Source: Verrucomicrobiaceae bacterium (GTDB lineage Bacteria; Verrucomicrobiota; Verrucomicrobiia; Verrucomicrobiales; Verrucomicrobiaceae). From it: a stretch of DNA of 64,000 nt. The first letter of the stretch is position 1; each line of letters starts with the position of its first letter. A program made the translations under genes and the position numbers. Positions 8,763 through 20,400 of the stretch are shown piece after piece. The DNA is taken from assembly GCA_947466075.1 (NCBI GenBank), contig CANIBP010000016.1:1-64000 (forward strand). The letters run 5' to 3'. The notes under the pieces were generated by a model. That model was not told the DNA's origin and searched no databases. It worked only from the letters and a program-made list of their open reading frames with translations.

Positions 8763-10217
8763 ATGAATCCGCTCGATGCCAATCGTCTCCATCTCACCCG
8801 CCGTTCCTTGTTTGGAAAGACGGCGCTGGGCATTGGTGGTTCGGCGCTGGGCTCGCTGCTGACACGGGAAGGATTTGCGGCGCAGATGGCGGATGCGATG
8901 GCTCCGGCGCTGCCGCACTTCGCGCCGAAAGCGAAGCGGGTGATTTATCTGCTGCAAAACGGTGCGCCATCGCACGTGGACCTGTTTGATCACAAGCCGA
9001 TGCTCAAAAAGATGCACGGCACGCAGATTCCCGACAGCATTGTAGGCGGGAAGCGCTTTAGCACGATGACGGGTGGCCAAACAGCGCGTCCGGTGCTGGG
9101 CGAGATATCGAATTTCTCACGCCACGGCCACAGTGGAGCCACGGTCAGCGATTTCATGCCGCATACGGCAGCGATTGCAGACGAACTGTGCTTCATCAAG
9201 TCGCTGCACACGACGCAGGTGAATCATGCGCCGGCGATCACGTTTTTCATGACCGGTAGCGAACAAGCGGGGCGTCCGGCGATTGGTTCGTGGCTCAGTT
9301 ATGGACTAGGCAGCGATGCGGAGGACATGCCGGCGTTTGTGGTGATGACGTCACGCGACAAGGAAGCGAGCTGTGGCCAGATTTTCTATGACTTCTACTG
9401 GGGCAGCGGCTTTCTGCCGTCGAAGTATCAGGGCGTGAAGTTTCGCGGCAGTGGTGATCCTGTTTTGTATCTGAGCAATCCTGACGGCATGAGCCGTGAG
9501 GTGAAGCGCACGATCCTCGACGGTATTGCGGGCCTGAACGAGATGAAGCTGAAGGATTTCGGCGATCCCGAAATCGCCACGCGCATCGCGCAATACGAGA
9601 TGGCCTACAAGATGCAGACCAGCGTGCCGGAGCTGACGGACTTCTCCGACGAGCCGAAGCACATCCTCGACATGTACGGCCCAGACGTGATGCGGCAGGG
9701 CAGCTACGCCTATAACTGCCTCATGGCACGTCGCCTCGCAGAGCGCGGTGTGCGCTTTGTGCAACTCATGCATGCGGGCTGGGACCAGCATCGCAATCTG
9801 AACACGCAGCTCAAGATTCAAGCCACCGACACCGACGCGCCGAGTGCCGCGCTGGTGAAGGATTTGAAGCAACGCGGCCTGCTGGATGACACGCTGGTCA
9901 TCTGGGGCGGTGAGTTTGGCCGCACGCCGTTCTTGCAGGGCAAGATTGAGGACACCAAGCAGTGGGGCCGCGATCATCATCCGTACGTGTTCACCATCTG
10001 GATGGCTGGCGGTGGCGTGAAGCCCGGCATCACTTATGGCGAGAGCGATGAATTTGGCTTCAACGTGGCCAAGGACGGCGTCCACGTTCACGATTTCCAG
10101 GCGACGCTGATGCACCTGATGGGGATCGACCACGAACGCTTCACCTTCCGCTTCCAAGGTCGCCAGTTCCGCCTGACAGATGTGCATGGCAGCGTGGTGA
10201 AGCCGGTTCTGGCTTGA
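8763..10217 (+). CDS. DUF1501 protein with Tat-type signal (sulfatase-like fold)
   Basis: 484 residues. The N-terminus (LTRRSLFGKTALGIGGSAL, Arg pair at 13-14) looks like a twin-arginine signal, so the folded protein is probably exported. DUF1501 signatures are visible: 'LLQNGAPSHVDLFDHKP', 'HAGWDQH', 'WGGEFGRTPF' and 'GRDHHPYVFTIWMAGGG'. The family belongs to the alkaline phosphatase/sulfatase superfamily and expands strongly in Planctomycetes and Verrucomicrobia, usually directly downstream of a DUF1549/DUF1553 cytochrome-type protein. That partner is absent here, so this copy is an orphan. The substrate is unknown. Confidence 0.9.
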   Translation: MNPLDANRLHLTRRSLFGKTALGIGGSALGSLLTREGFAAQMADAMAPALPHFAPKAKRVIYLLQNGAPSHVDLFDHKPMLKKMHGTQIPDSIVGGKRFSTMTGGQTARPVLGEISNFSRHGHSGATVSDFMPHTAAIADELCFIKSLHTTQVNHAPAITFFMTGSEQAGRPAIGSWLSYGLGSDAEDMPAFVVMTSRDKEASCGQIFYDFYWGSGFLPSKYQGVKFRGSGDPVLYLSNPDGMSREVKRTILDGIAGLNEMKLKDFGDPEIATRIAQYEMAYKMQTSVPELTDFSDEPKHILDMYGPDVMRQGSYAYNCLMARRLAERGVRFVQLMHAGWDQHRNLNTQLKIQATDTDAPSAALVKDLKQRGLLDDTLVIWGGEFGRTPFLQGKIEDTKQWGRDHHPYVFTIWMAGGGVKPGITYGESDEFGFNVAKDGVHVHDFQATLMHLMGIDHERFTFRFQGRQFRLTDVHGSVVKPVLA

Positions 10218-10249
10218 GCTGGATGCTAGGGCTGTTGTAAAACGTCAGC

Positions 10250-10936
10250 ATGAGCGGTTCCCAAACTCCAAAACGGCTTCACTATGCGTTGGTGACGGTG
10301 CTGGCGGTTGGGGTGATGTTCGGAGGACTGTATCTGATGTTTTTTCGACAGGGCGCAAGTTCTGAGGCCGGAAGATTTGCCGGTGGCATGACCATGTTCG
10401 TTGGGCTGCTGTTCTCCGTGCCGCTTTTGATTTGGCTGGTTATCATCTGGGGAATTTATGGGGAAAACCGGGCCTGGCGTGGACGAGCGTGGCTGGCCCT
10501 ACTGCCGTCGGCGCTGCTGTTCTCAGGAAACATTCTTGAGACCGCCTTCCAACCTCCCCGAGAGCAGCGTCTGCGGAAGCGCTTTCAACTCATGTTCCAT
10601 GCCGAGCTGCCCACGGATGCGCGGAATATAGATGCCACCTATCCAACACTGGCCGATTCAGGGCATGTAGATTTCGTCTTTCGCTGCTCCAAGGCAAGCG
10701 CCTATGCTCTCATCACGGCCATGAACCTGAAGGCAGGAGAAGGCGAGCCACCTCACTATTCACGACTGGCCCCCGAGCGTTCAGAGCAACTCTGGATAGA
10801 TACAGTCTTTTTCTTTCGCGTGGACAGGCGAGGTGTTGGTTACCTGCTGATCACGGATTCCCGCATGGAACTGATTGTTATGGCTAGAAACCCCTTGTTT
10901 GCAAAATCAGAGGATGATTCAAATGAGTTGGAATAG
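10250..10936 (+). CDS. Hypothetical membrane protein, two transmembrane segments
   Basis: 228 residues. Two hydrophobic helices occupy about residues 10-30 and 44-68, followed by a hydrophobic stretch near 80-95 and a roughly 130-residue soluble C-terminal part with no motif that I recognise. It starts 32 bases after the DUF1501 stop on the same strand and is followed 60 bases later by the GumN-like gene, so the three may be cotranscribed. Function unknown. Confidence 0.6.
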   Translation: MSGSQTPKRLHYALVTVLAVGVMFGGLYLMFFRQGASSEAGRFAGGMTMFVGLLFSVPLLIWLVIIWGIYGENRAWRGRAWLALLPSALLFSGNILETAFQPPREQRLRKRFQLMFHAELPTDARNIDATYPTLADSGHVDFVFRCSKASAYALITAMNLKAGEGEPPHYSRLAPERSEQLWIDTVFFFRVDRRGVGYLLITDSRMELIVMARNPLFAKSEDDSNELE

Positions 10937-10996
10937 TGGAAGCCGCGTCCTCACATCCCTGTTGCATCCCGCTTCCGCCGCGTGTTTGGATCGCCA

Positions 10997-11941
10997 ATGC
11001 CGTTGTTCCGCCTCGCTTTCGCCCTCGCACTGATCGTGTGCGCAATGGCGTGCAAACGTGAAGCTGAAAAGCCAGCTGGGAAGCCGGATGCGGCAGCCTT
11101 TGTCTCCGATGGCGCTGGCGATGGTAGCGTGTGGGTGGTGGATGCTCCGAACGGCGGACGCTTGTATTTGTGCGGAACGATTCACATTCTGCGCGAGAAG
11201 GACTACCCGCTGGCTCCAGCCTATGAAGCGGCCTACATGTATTCGAATAAGCTGGTGCTGGAATTGCCACCAGGAGCAGCATCAGGGCCGGAACTGACCA
11301 GCCGAATGTCACAGCTCGGTATGTATTCGGCAGACACTTCGTTGGAGGCTCATGTGACCAAGGAAACGTGGGAAAATGTAAAGCAGTGGTCGGGGAAACG
11401 CGGCTTGGAGGCTTCGTCGATGAATCGTTACCGCCCGTGGTTCGTGGCACTGCTGATCACGTCGATGGAATACGCGGCGCTTGGGGCGAAGCCGGACAAG
11501 GGGGTCGATACACACTTTGAGGAACGGGCAAAGAAAGACGGAAAGCCAGCCGAGGGACTCGAATCCGTGGAGTTTCAGATCCAACTCTTTGCCTCATTGA
11601 GCGATAAGCAGCAAAATGAGCTGCTGGAACAAACACTGGGCGAAATCAGCTCCGTGGCGGAGGAGTTTGAAAAGATGATCCTAGCCTGGAAAAATGGCGA
11701 GCTTGAGGATCTGCGGGCGATGCTGTTCCGTGAAGCAGAGCGTTATCCCGATTTGATGAACCTGTTTCTCACAGCGCGAAATCTATCGTGGATGGATCGG
11801 CTGGAGCAGATGCTTAAAAACGGTGAAAAGGCCATGATACTCGTGGGCACAGGTCATTTCACTTCAGACACCGGTTTGATCGAGCTGCTGCGCAAGCGTG
11901 GCTATCGCGTGCGGCATTATCGCGAAGTCACAGACTTCTGA
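10997..11941 (+). CDS. TraB/GumN-family lipoprotein
   Basis: 314 residues from the ATG at 10997; a GTG at 10982 is possible, but the ATG gives a compact lipoprotein signal ending at Cys19 (CAMAC). TraB/GumN features are clear: 'LYLCGTIHILREKDYPL' after the leader, 'GLESVEFQIQLF' in the middle and 'ILVGTGHFTSDTGLIELLRKRGY' at the end. The family shares a fold with TIKI-type metalloproteases, with the GTIH and GTGHF motifs supplying putative metal ligands. Bacterial members have no settled role. Probably attached to a membrane on the periplasmic side. Confidence 0.85.
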   Translation: MPLFRLAFALALIVCAMACKREAEKPAGKPDAAAFVSDGAGDGSVWVVDAPNGGRLYLCGTIHILREKDYPLAPAYEAAYMYSNKLVLELPPGAASGPELTSRMSQLGMYSADTSLEAHVTKETWENVKQWSGKRGLEASSMNRYRPWFVALLITSMEYAALGAKPDKGVDTHFEERAKKDGKPAEGLESVEFQIQLFASLSDKQQNELLEQTLGEISSVAEEFEKMILAWKNGELEDLRAMLFREAERYPDLMNLFLTARNLSWMDRLEQMLKNGEKAMILVGTGHFTSDTGLIELLRKRGYRVRHYREVTDF

Positions 11942-11950
11942 AGAGGTGGC

Positions 11951-12922
11951 TCACACCAGTCGCAGCCGAGTGATATCCTGCGTATCGACCATACCGACAG
12001 GTTTGCCATCGCCATCGACGACGACGATGTCATCAACACGGTTCTTTTCTAGCGTGGCAAGCACCTCCGCTGCCAACTTGTCCGCCTGGATGCTCACGGG
12101 GCGCGACGTCATGAAGTCGCGAACAGGTTTGTCGGCGGTAGCATTGTCGCGCTGGAAGGCGCGAACGAAGTCGCCGTGAGTGAAGACTCCAGCCAGCGTG
12201 CCGTCGGCATTCGTAACCACGGCGGCACCACTGCGTGCTTTGGTCATGGCCTGCAATGCCTCGCGCACCGTGGTTTCCGGCTTGATCATGGCGAGTTGTT
12301 CCCCCTGGCGCATGACATCGCTGACACGAGTGAGCAAAGCGCGGCCCAGCGAGCCGCCAGGATGCAGTTTGGCAAAGTCTTCTGCCTGAAATCCACGCGC
12401 TTCGAGCAGTGCCATCGCTAAAGCGTCACAGAGCACTAGCATCGTTGTCGTGCTGGACGTGGGAGCAAGGTTCAGTGGGCAGGCCTCCTGCGTGACATGC
12501 ACATCGAGCACTACATCGGCGTTCTTTGCCAGGGTGGATTGCATTCCACCGGTGATGGCGATGACAGGAATGCCGAAGCGCTTCAAATGCGGCAGCAGAT
12601 TGAGCAATTCGGAGGTTTCACCGCTATAGCTCAGCATGATCGCCAGATCGTCCGGATCAACGACTCCCAAGTCGCCATGCAGCGCATCGCCGACGTTTAG
12701 CAGGACGGTGGTCGCTCCGGTGCTGTTGAGCGTGGCAGCCAGCTTTCGGCCAATGTTGCCACTTTTGCCCACACCGCAGATGATGAGCTTACCCGGGCCA
12801 CGCACACAAGGGAGCAGCAGTTCGATGGCCCGGGAAAAACTGTCGTCGATGCGCGCATGCAGACGCTGAAGCTCATCAATTTCGAGCTGAATGACGCGGC
12901 GGGCCTTTTCTGGGTAGTTCAT
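11951..12922 (-). CDS. kdsD: Arabinose-5-phosphate isomerase (SIS + two CBS domains)
   Basis: 323 residues, the usual KdsD/KpsF length. It interconverts ribulose-5-phosphate and arabinose-5-phosphate, the first committed step to Kdo for lipopolysaccharide, in the cytosol. The N-terminal sugar isomerase (SIS) domain carries 'ICGVGKSGNIGRKLAATLNSTG' and 'YSGETSELLNLLPHLK'. Two CBS domains follow, from about residue 205 ('VSDVMRQGEQLAMI') and 268 ('VRDFMTSRPVSI'). No other Kdo gene is adjacent. It converges on the GumN-like gene with a 9-base gap. GutQ is the only close alternative, and it catalyses the same reaction. Confidence 0.93.
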   Translation of the reverse strand: MNYPEKARRVIQLEIDELQRLHARIDDSFSRAIELLLPCVRGPGKLIICGVGKSGNIGRKLAATLNSTGATTVLLNVGDALHGDLGVVDPDDLAIMLSYSGETSELLNLLPHLKRFGIPVIAITGGMQSTLAKNADVVLDVHVTQEACPLNLAPTSSTTTMLVLCDALAMALLEARGFQAEDFAKLHPGGSLGRALLTRVSDVMRQGEQLAMIKPETTVREALQAMTKARSGAAVVTNADGTLAGVFTHGDFVRAFQRDNATADKPVRDFMTSRPVSIQADKLAAEVLATLEKNRVDDIVVVDGDGKPVGMVDTQDITRLRLV

Positions 12923-12991
12923 GTCCTTAGAACCATAGGCGGGGACTCAGATGCAGCAACCAAGTGCTTGAGCATCAGACATATCCACGCC

Positions 12992-14020
12992 ATGATTCTC
13001 CCTTCTTCCTCGCTTCAACGCATGTCAGTGTCATCCAGTTCCATCGGTTCTCACCGCGCCTTTATGGGTGTGTGCATCACCTTGTGTGTGTGCTTGGTGC
13101 TGACCCTCTTCGTGGGGTGGAAGTGGTATTTCGAAAGCCTTGCTAGTCGCACCACTTTGATCGAAATGGGCCGAAAGGCCGAGACGCGCATTCGTGAATT
13201 GGAAAATCTCGGGCTTTCCACGAATGACGCGAAAACGGAGGTCGAGCCAATGGCGCCTGTTAACCAACCCAACACTTCAGTTGCTGACACAGTTCCGCAA
13301 CCCTCCTCTGGCGCTAAAGATTCCCTGTTTCCGCCGGAGTCCAAAATCAAGGAACTGACATTGGCGGAAACCAGTGACGATGTTGTTCAAGCGCTTGCTT
13401 TGCTGGACCAGTACTGGAAAACCACAGAGTGGAAGGATCGCATCCCATTGGTGGTCGATTCTGACCGCGTCAAAGCCTTGATGAAGGATTTCTACGAAAC
13501 ACAGGGGGCGTCGGACCCGATGCCCGGTGGGATGATCAGCAAGGCTCGCTATCAGATCAATGGCACTGAAATCCTCTATTTTAGCTACACCAGTAGCCGT
13601 CCCACCGGCACTCTGGAAGTTGCCATGCTACGCGGTCCGCAGGGAAAATTCTTGATCGACTGGGAAAGTCTCACTGGCTACGGCGAGATGTCTTTTCAAG
13701 ACTTTCGTTCGAAACGCTCTAGCAAACCGGTGGCCTTGCGGGCTTATGTGCGTCTGTTTGAATACTACAACTTCGAGTTCTCGGATTCAAAAAAATACCT
13801 CTGCATGAAGCTGACATTGGAGAGTGGTGAAAGCTCCGTTTACGCCTATTGCGAACGTGGCACCGAGTTCTCACATTGGCTCGAAACAGATCTCGCATCC
13901 ACCGGGCCAAACGGCTTCAAGGGCTACTTGATGCATGTTTCCTTTCCGCCGAACGCCCAGTCGAACCAGTGCGTGCGTTTGGAAAAGGTCATTACGCCGC
14001 GCTGGCTCGCGCTGCCGTAA
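12992..14020 (+). CDS. Hypothetical single-pass membrane protein
   Basis: 342 residues from the ATG at 12992; an alternative ATG at 13022 would give 332. The frame is open further upstream but would then overlap kdsD on the other strand. One transmembrane helix lies near residues 23-45 ('FMGVCITLCVCLVLTLFVGW'), so most of the protein is probably extracytoplasmic. After it comes a short helical stretch, a Pro/Ser-rich linker (to about 115), and a globular domain of about 220 residues rich in Trp, Tyr and Phe with no family that I recognise. Similar architectures occur as secreted proteins of unknown role in Verrucomicrobia. Confidence 0.65.
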   Translation: MILPSSSLQRMSVSSSSIGSHRAFMGVCITLCVCLVLTLFVGWKWYFESLASRTTLIEMGRKAETRIRELENLGLSTNDAKTEVEPMAPVNQPNTSVADTVPQPSSGAKDSLFPPESKIKELTLAETSDDVVQALALLDQYWKTTEWKDRIPLVVDSDRVKALMKDFYETQGASDPMPGGMISKARYQINGTEILYFSYTSSRPTGTLEVAMLRGPQGKFLIDWESLTGYGEMSFQDFRSKRSSKPVALRAYVRLFEYYNFEFSDSKKYLCMKLTLESGESSVYAYCERGTEFSHWLETDLASTGPNGFKGYLMHVSFPPNAQSNQCVRLEKVITPRWLALP

Positions 14021-14062
14021 AAGCAGCTCTTCACGGCTCATTAGCACCACATGGTGCCATGA

Positions 14063-14296
14063 TTACTCGCCGTCGCGACCAATAGCCTCAACCGGGCAGC
14101 CGGTGAGTGCTTCTTCGCAGAGATGGCGCTCCTCGTCAGTTTCAGGCTGCTTGTAGAGGAAGGAATGGCCGCCATCGTCGTCACGCTTGAAATTCGCTGG
14201 GGCCGTTTCGCGGCAAAGGTCGCAGTCGATGCACTGGTCGTCAACGTAGTAGGCACCAGAGGCGTTATGAGAGTATTTGTTTGCTGCGTCAGCCAT
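14063..14296 (-). CDS. Small ferredoxin
   Basis: 77 residues. Cys22, Cys25 and Cys28 in CIDCDLC, together with Cys67 in CPVEAI, can hold one [4Fe-4S] cluster; Cys60 is an extra cysteine just before the CP motif. The spacing and acidic composition match single-cluster bacterial ferredoxins of the type with a long insert between the third and fourth Cys. It would carry single electrons in the cytosol. No redox partner gene is adjacent, and the flanking genes are on the other strand. Confidence 0.9.
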   Translation of the reverse strand: MADAANKYSHNASGAYYVDDQCIDCDLCRETAPANFKRDDDGGHSFLYKQPETDEERHLCEEALTGCPVEAIGRDGE

Positions 14297-14469
14297 GGGG
14301 GTCTTTGGGGGGTAGGGGCGGCGATAGTAATTCCGCCCCCCCTTGTTTCAAACGGTTTTTTGACCGGTTCCGGCTCGAAGGCGCCATCAATTGACAGTCT
14401 CTTTACAATAAAAGCTCGCCTCAGCCGTGATGCTCGTCGCATCATTCCCATCCAACCCACCCTCAGGCC

Positions 14470-17400
14470 ATGAAAACGCTTCTCTGTCTCGCCCTCCTCT
14501 CGGCTTCCGCCCTCGCCGAAAACGAAATCGGCTTCATCGAGCGCTTCGCCCTCGCGGCGGATCGTGAAAAAGCCCTCGGCGAGCTGGTTCCCGGCTCGGA
14601 GGAGTATTATTTCTTCCACGCCCTCCATTATCAAAACATCCGCGACTCCGCCAAGCTCAATGACCTCATCGCAAAATGGCGAAAGCAAACTCCCGATGAA
14701 AACGAGCAGCGCCGCATCATCCTCAACCGCGAGGCCATCATCAACTACGAGAAGGAGCCGCTCGTCACCCTCAAATACCTCATCGAGCGCCTAGGTATCC
14801 GCCATGATCACCAGCGTGAGGTGCCAGATGCGAAGCCCGATCTCCCCACCACGCTTGATCCCGCAAAAATCGCGCGCGAGGTCTTCCTGCGCGATGCGCT
14901 CAACAACGACCGTGGCCTGCAATCCTTGTCGCAAGACGCCCTCGCTGCCCTCATCCGTGATCAAGTGCCCCTCGCGCCAGACCAACGTCGTAGCGTCCTT
15001 AGCAAGCTCCAGCGTCCCGATGTGCCTAACCTCGTCGCAGCCATCCGCGCCGACCTCCTGTCCCAGCAAGGCCGCACCTTCGGTGACATGCCCATCCACC
15101 GCGCTCTGTTGCTCACCCAGCTCGATGAACTCAAAAACGAAAACCTCGCCAACACCGCCTTCATTCACACCTACCTGCGCAAACTCGCCCCCAGCGCCGA
15201 CGTGAGCCTCGAATTCGACGACGCCGAGCGCGAGGCCTGGCTCGATCGCGTCCACACCTTCGCTCAAACACTGCCGTCTTCGCAAAACACGATCAAGGCC
15301 CGCATCCTCTACCTCCGCCTCGATCACGACCGCAAAAAAGGCGTCTATGATGCCGAGCGCTTCCTCAGCTACCTCAAGCTCCCGCGCCAGCTCGGCTATA
15401 TCAGCGAGCGCATGCGCACAAACATTAACGGCAGTACTTGGTCTGAACTCAACGCCGACCTCAGTGAGCCGTTGCTGAATTCCCCGCCCATCGGCAACGA
15501 CGAACCGCTCGTCCGCGACTATTTCCTCCACCTCTTTGCCACCACGGCAAAGCCAGACTCCACCGCTCCATCACTCCTAGCACCTTGGACGCCCTTCGTG
15601 CGCGACACCTGGCTCAAGCCCATCCTCGCCGAGGCGCTCATCACGAATGGCGTTGGCAATCCCGAGCGCTGGGCCTCGCTCATCTCGCCCACCGAGTTTC
15701 AGCAGCTCAAGGACCGCGTGGACATCGAATTTCCCGCCACCAACGTCCCGCAGTTCCTGCCCGGCGACGACATCGCGTTCGACGTCATCGTCAAAAACAC
15801 GCCAAAGCTCATCGTGAAGATCTTCGAGCTCAACACGCTCAATTTCTTCCAGACGCAGCAGCGCCAGCTCAACACCGACCTCAACCTGGACGGCCTCGTG
15901 GCCAACAGCGAGCAGACCCATGCCTTCGACGGCGGCCCATTCGGTCGCACACGGCAAAAATTCCAGTTTCCCGACCTCAAAGGCAAACGCGGCGCTTGGA
16001 TCATCGAATTCATCGGCGGTGGCCGCAGCAGCCGCGCCCTCATTCGCACCGGCCAATTCCACACGCTGCAACAAACCGGCCCCGCAGGCGATTTGATCCT
16101 CGTCCTTGATGAAAAGAACCAGCCGGTCAAAGACGCCGTCGCTTGGTTTGAAGGCCGCAAGCTCACCGTCGATGAAAAACTCGGCCGTATCGCCATTCCG
16201 TTCACCAACCAGCCCGGCACCAAAAATCTCATCATCGGCGACGCCGCAGGCACCTTCGCCACGCTCACGCAGTTCACGCACCACGCCGAGGAATATCGCC
16301 TCGACGCGCAGTTCCACATCGAGCGCGAGCAACTCCTCGCCCGTCGCGAGGCCACACTGGCCGTGCGCACTGCCTTGATGCTCGGCGAGACGCATCTCGC
16401 CCCCGAACTGCTCACCGAGCCGAAACTCACCATCACCAGCACCACCCACGACGGCATCTCGACCACCCGCGAAGTCAAAGACCTCAAACTCAGCGCTGGT
16501 AGCGTCCTCACGCATCAACTCACCGTCCCCGAGCGCCTCGCATCCCTCACCGTCGCCTTCAGCGCCAAAGTCGATGTCCTCAGCGCTGGCGGCACCAAAA
16601 AAGACCTCAGTGCCAACCACACCTGGACGCTCAACGGCATCGATAAAACCGAAGCCACCAACGACGGCCACCTCAGCACCTTCGACGGCAGCCGGGTCTT
16701 CGAACTCCTCGGCAAAAACGGCGAACCCGTCGCCGACCAGCAAGTTCTCTTCACCTTCAAGCATCGCGAGTTCAACCGCGTGCAGACCATTCCGCTCAAG
16801 ACTGACGACAAAGGTCGCGTCGCCCTCGGCAAACTCGAAGGCATCGAACAACTCACCGCGAGTATCCCAAACGGCCGCCGCAGTTCATGGCCGCTCGAAG
16901 ACGCCGACACAACACTCTCAACGACAATTCATGCCACCGAAGGCGAAGTGATCCGCATTCCAAGGAGTGATGGCTTCGAGCCATCGCTCTCCTTGCTCTC
17001 CCAAACCGCCGGAACTTTCACTGCCGACTACAAAGCCCTTCTCAAATCCGAAAACGGCTTCCTCACCATCACCGGCCTCAAACCCGGCGATTACTCCCTT
17101 CAACTCGCTGACCAGACCATCACCATCAAAGTCACCAAAGGCGAGGTGATCGGCGGCTGGGCACTCGGCAAGCACCGCCAGCTCGAACTGAAGGGTAACT
17201 CACCACTCCACATCGCCAGCGTCGAAGACGACAAAGACTTCATCACCGTCAAACTCGGGCACAGCAGTCCATTTGCGCGAGTCCACTTCGCTGCGTCACG
17301 CTTTGACCCCGGCAGCGGCATCTTTGGTGGTCTGGGCAGCTTCACACGCTTCGGAGCGGCCTCGGGCACGCCAGCGCGCAATCCAAACCTCTACTCTGCT

Positions 17401-20400
17401 GGCCGCGAGATCGGCGATGAATACCGCTACATCCTCGAACGCCGTTACGCGAAGCTCTTCCCCGGCAACATGCTCACGCGGCCCGGCTTGCTGCTGAATC
17501 CATGGGAGATTCGCAGCACCGATCTCGATGAACTTGCCCAACAACTGGGTGAAGGAGCCAGCAGCACACGCGGAGGAGCTCTTGGCGCTACTTCCGCCGC
17601 CACAGCGATGCCCGCGAAGAAGAAGCAAGCCCAAGCTGGTCCGCAAGGAGGCACCAACCTCGATTTCATCGCGGCAACTGCTCCAGTTATCTACAATCTC
17701 GTGCCTGACAAAGACGGCGTCGTGCGCATCGAGCGCAAGGCACTCGGTGATCGCCAGCATGTGCAAATCTACGCCGAGGATCTGCAAAACGCCTCCTGGC
17801 GCACGCTCACACTGCCGGAGGTGCCGACGAAGTTCGCCGACCAGCGCCTCGCGCGGAATCTCGATCCCGTGAAGCCCTTCACGCAGAAAAAAGAGATCAC
17901 CGTGCTCGATACCGGCAAAACATTGACCCTCGCCGACATCCTCACAAGCGAGCTGGAAACCTACGACACGCTCAGCGGCATCCACAGCCTCTTCACCACG
18001 CTCAATGCTCAACCGCATCTTGCTGAGTTCGCCTTCGTGCTGAACTGGCCAAAGCTCAAAGACGAAGAGAAGCTCGCCAAATACGGCGAGTTCGCCTGCC
18101 ACGAGCTGAACCTCTTCCTCCAGCGCAAGGACAAGCCCTTCTTCGACAAAGTCATCAAGCCCTACCTCGCCAACAAGAAGGACAAGACCTTCATGGACGA
18201 GTACCTCCTCGGCCTCGATCTCAAGAAGCACCTCGAAGCCTGGGCCTACGCCCGCCTCAACATCGTCGAACGCATCCTGCTGGCTCAGCGCATCGAAAAC
18301 GAAGCGCCGAATGCTGCGAGACACGTCCGCGAGTTGTGGGAAATGATTCCGCCAAATCCCGAGCAGCAAGATCATCTCTATGAAACCGCCCTGCGTGGCC
18401 GGGCGATGGAGTTTGGCGATAAAGGAGCGCTGGGAGATTTGGAGAAGGCGAAGAGAGAGCAGGAACTCGTACAGCTTCATCCCGCATCACGCGCGATGAT
18501 GGGTTCACCGGTTGCTTCGCCTGCTCCCGCTGCGCCAGCCGCAGCAGACGCCTTCGCTGCCGCACCCGGCGGAGGTTTTAACAAAGGCATGGCAATGGGT
18601 AGTGGAGCCATTTCTAGCCTGCGTTCCCTGACCGTGAGTGAGTTGAGTAGCCTCAAAGACAGGAAGGACGTGGATGGTGACCGCCAGTCCGGCCGAAAAG
18701 AACTTCAAGAGCTGGGGTTGGAAAGAGAGCAGGCGCTCGCCAAATCCGGCGCTGGCACATTGACCTTGAGCGGCGCGGCTACTTATACCGGAACCACTAC
18801 CATCACTTCCGGCAAATTAGCCTACTTCGGTTATGCCACCGCCGCCGACAACCGCGCTGCGGTCCGTATTCTCTTCCGCCAACTCGGCTCCACCAAGGAA
18901 TGGGGGGAGAACAACTACTACAAACTGAGTATCACCGAGCAGAGCGCCGAACTCGTCACTGTGAACGCCTTCTGGCGCGATTACGCCGCCTGGGTGGCCG
19001 CTGGATCGAAGAACGGCTTCATCTCATCCAACGTCGCTGAAGCCAGCCGCAACTTCACCGAGATGATGCTCGCGCTTGCGGTGCTTGATTTGCCATTTGA
19101 AGCCGCCAAACACACCACGAAGGCCGACAACGGCCAATTCACCTTCACTGCGGGCGGACCGTGCATCGTGTATCACAAGGAGATCAAGCCTGCCGCGGGC
19201 GAAAACAATGCGCAGGGCCAGCTTCTCGTCTCGCAGAGCTTCTTCCGTCAAAGCGACCGCTACCGGCAGGAAGGGAATGAGAAGTTCGAAAAATACGTCA
19301 GCAACGAGTTCCTCACCGGCGCGACGTATGGCGCGAACATCGTCGTCACGAACCCCACCAGCAGCCCAGTGAAGGCCGTGGTGCTCCTACAGGTCCCACA
19401 GGGCGCACTTCCCGTGCTCGGCAGTAAGGCCACCAACTCCAAACAAGTGCGCCTGGAGCCTTACACGACGCAGACCTTCGAATACCACTTCTACTTCCCG
19501 CTCGTGTCCGCCAAAGCCGGGCTCAAGTTCGCGCACTTCCCCGTCAACGTCGCTACCAGCACGGGTTTCGCCGCCGCAAAGCCCTTTGAGTTCAACGTCG
19601 TGCCCAAACTCACCGAAGTGGACAAAGCCTCATGGGATTACATCTCGCAAAACGGCACCGACGCGGACGTGTTCACCTTCCTCGATCAAAACAACCTCGA
19701 AGGCCTCGATCTGGAGCGCATCGCCTGGCGCTGCCGTCAGAGCGGCGACTTCTACAAGAGGCTCATCAATTTCATGGACCAGCATCACGTCATGAACGTG
19801 GCTGTTTTCAGCTACGGTTTCCTCCACAACGACTCGCATGCAATCCGCGAGTACCTGAAGTCGTTGTGCGGTCCCGCCTCAGTGGACGTTGGCCCCTACA
19901 TCACCAGCAAGCTCCTCAACATCGACCCCATCGAGCTGCGCACTTACGAGCACCTCGAATATTCGCCGCTCGTCAATCAACGCGCCCATCGTGTCGGCAG
20001 CGAGTGGCGCATCGCCAATCCGGCGGTGTTGGAAGAATACACCAAGCTCCTTGGCATCCTGGCCTTCAAACCACAGCTCGATGCCATGGACAGCATGAGC
20101 GTGACTTACTTCCTCTTCCTGCAAGACCGCGTGGAGGAGGCACTGAACCGCTTCAAAGCCATCGACGCCACCAAACTGCCCACACGCCTCCAGCACGACT
20201 ACTTCCAATGCTACGCCGCTTTTTATGAAGGCGAACTCGCCGCCGCACGCGGTTTCGCCGCGAAATACGCCGATCATCCCGTGCCACGCTGGAAGACGCT
20301 CTTTGCCGATGTGACCACGCAGCTCGACGAAATCGAAGGTAAGGCCGCCAAGAGCGAAAAGACCGACAAACCCGACCGCGAGAAGCAGCAGGCCGAACTC

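Noticed and set aside
12857..12991. Use of a start at 12857 for the membrane protein, overlapping kdsD
   Set aside because: It would run antisense through the start of kdsD and adds no leader; 12992 or 13022 fits the single membrane helix better.
15577..18480. Two long minus-strand open frames inside the giant gene
   Set aside because: The plus strand gives one continuous 2197-residue frame with a signal peptide and C-rich third positions; the minus frames are mirror effects.
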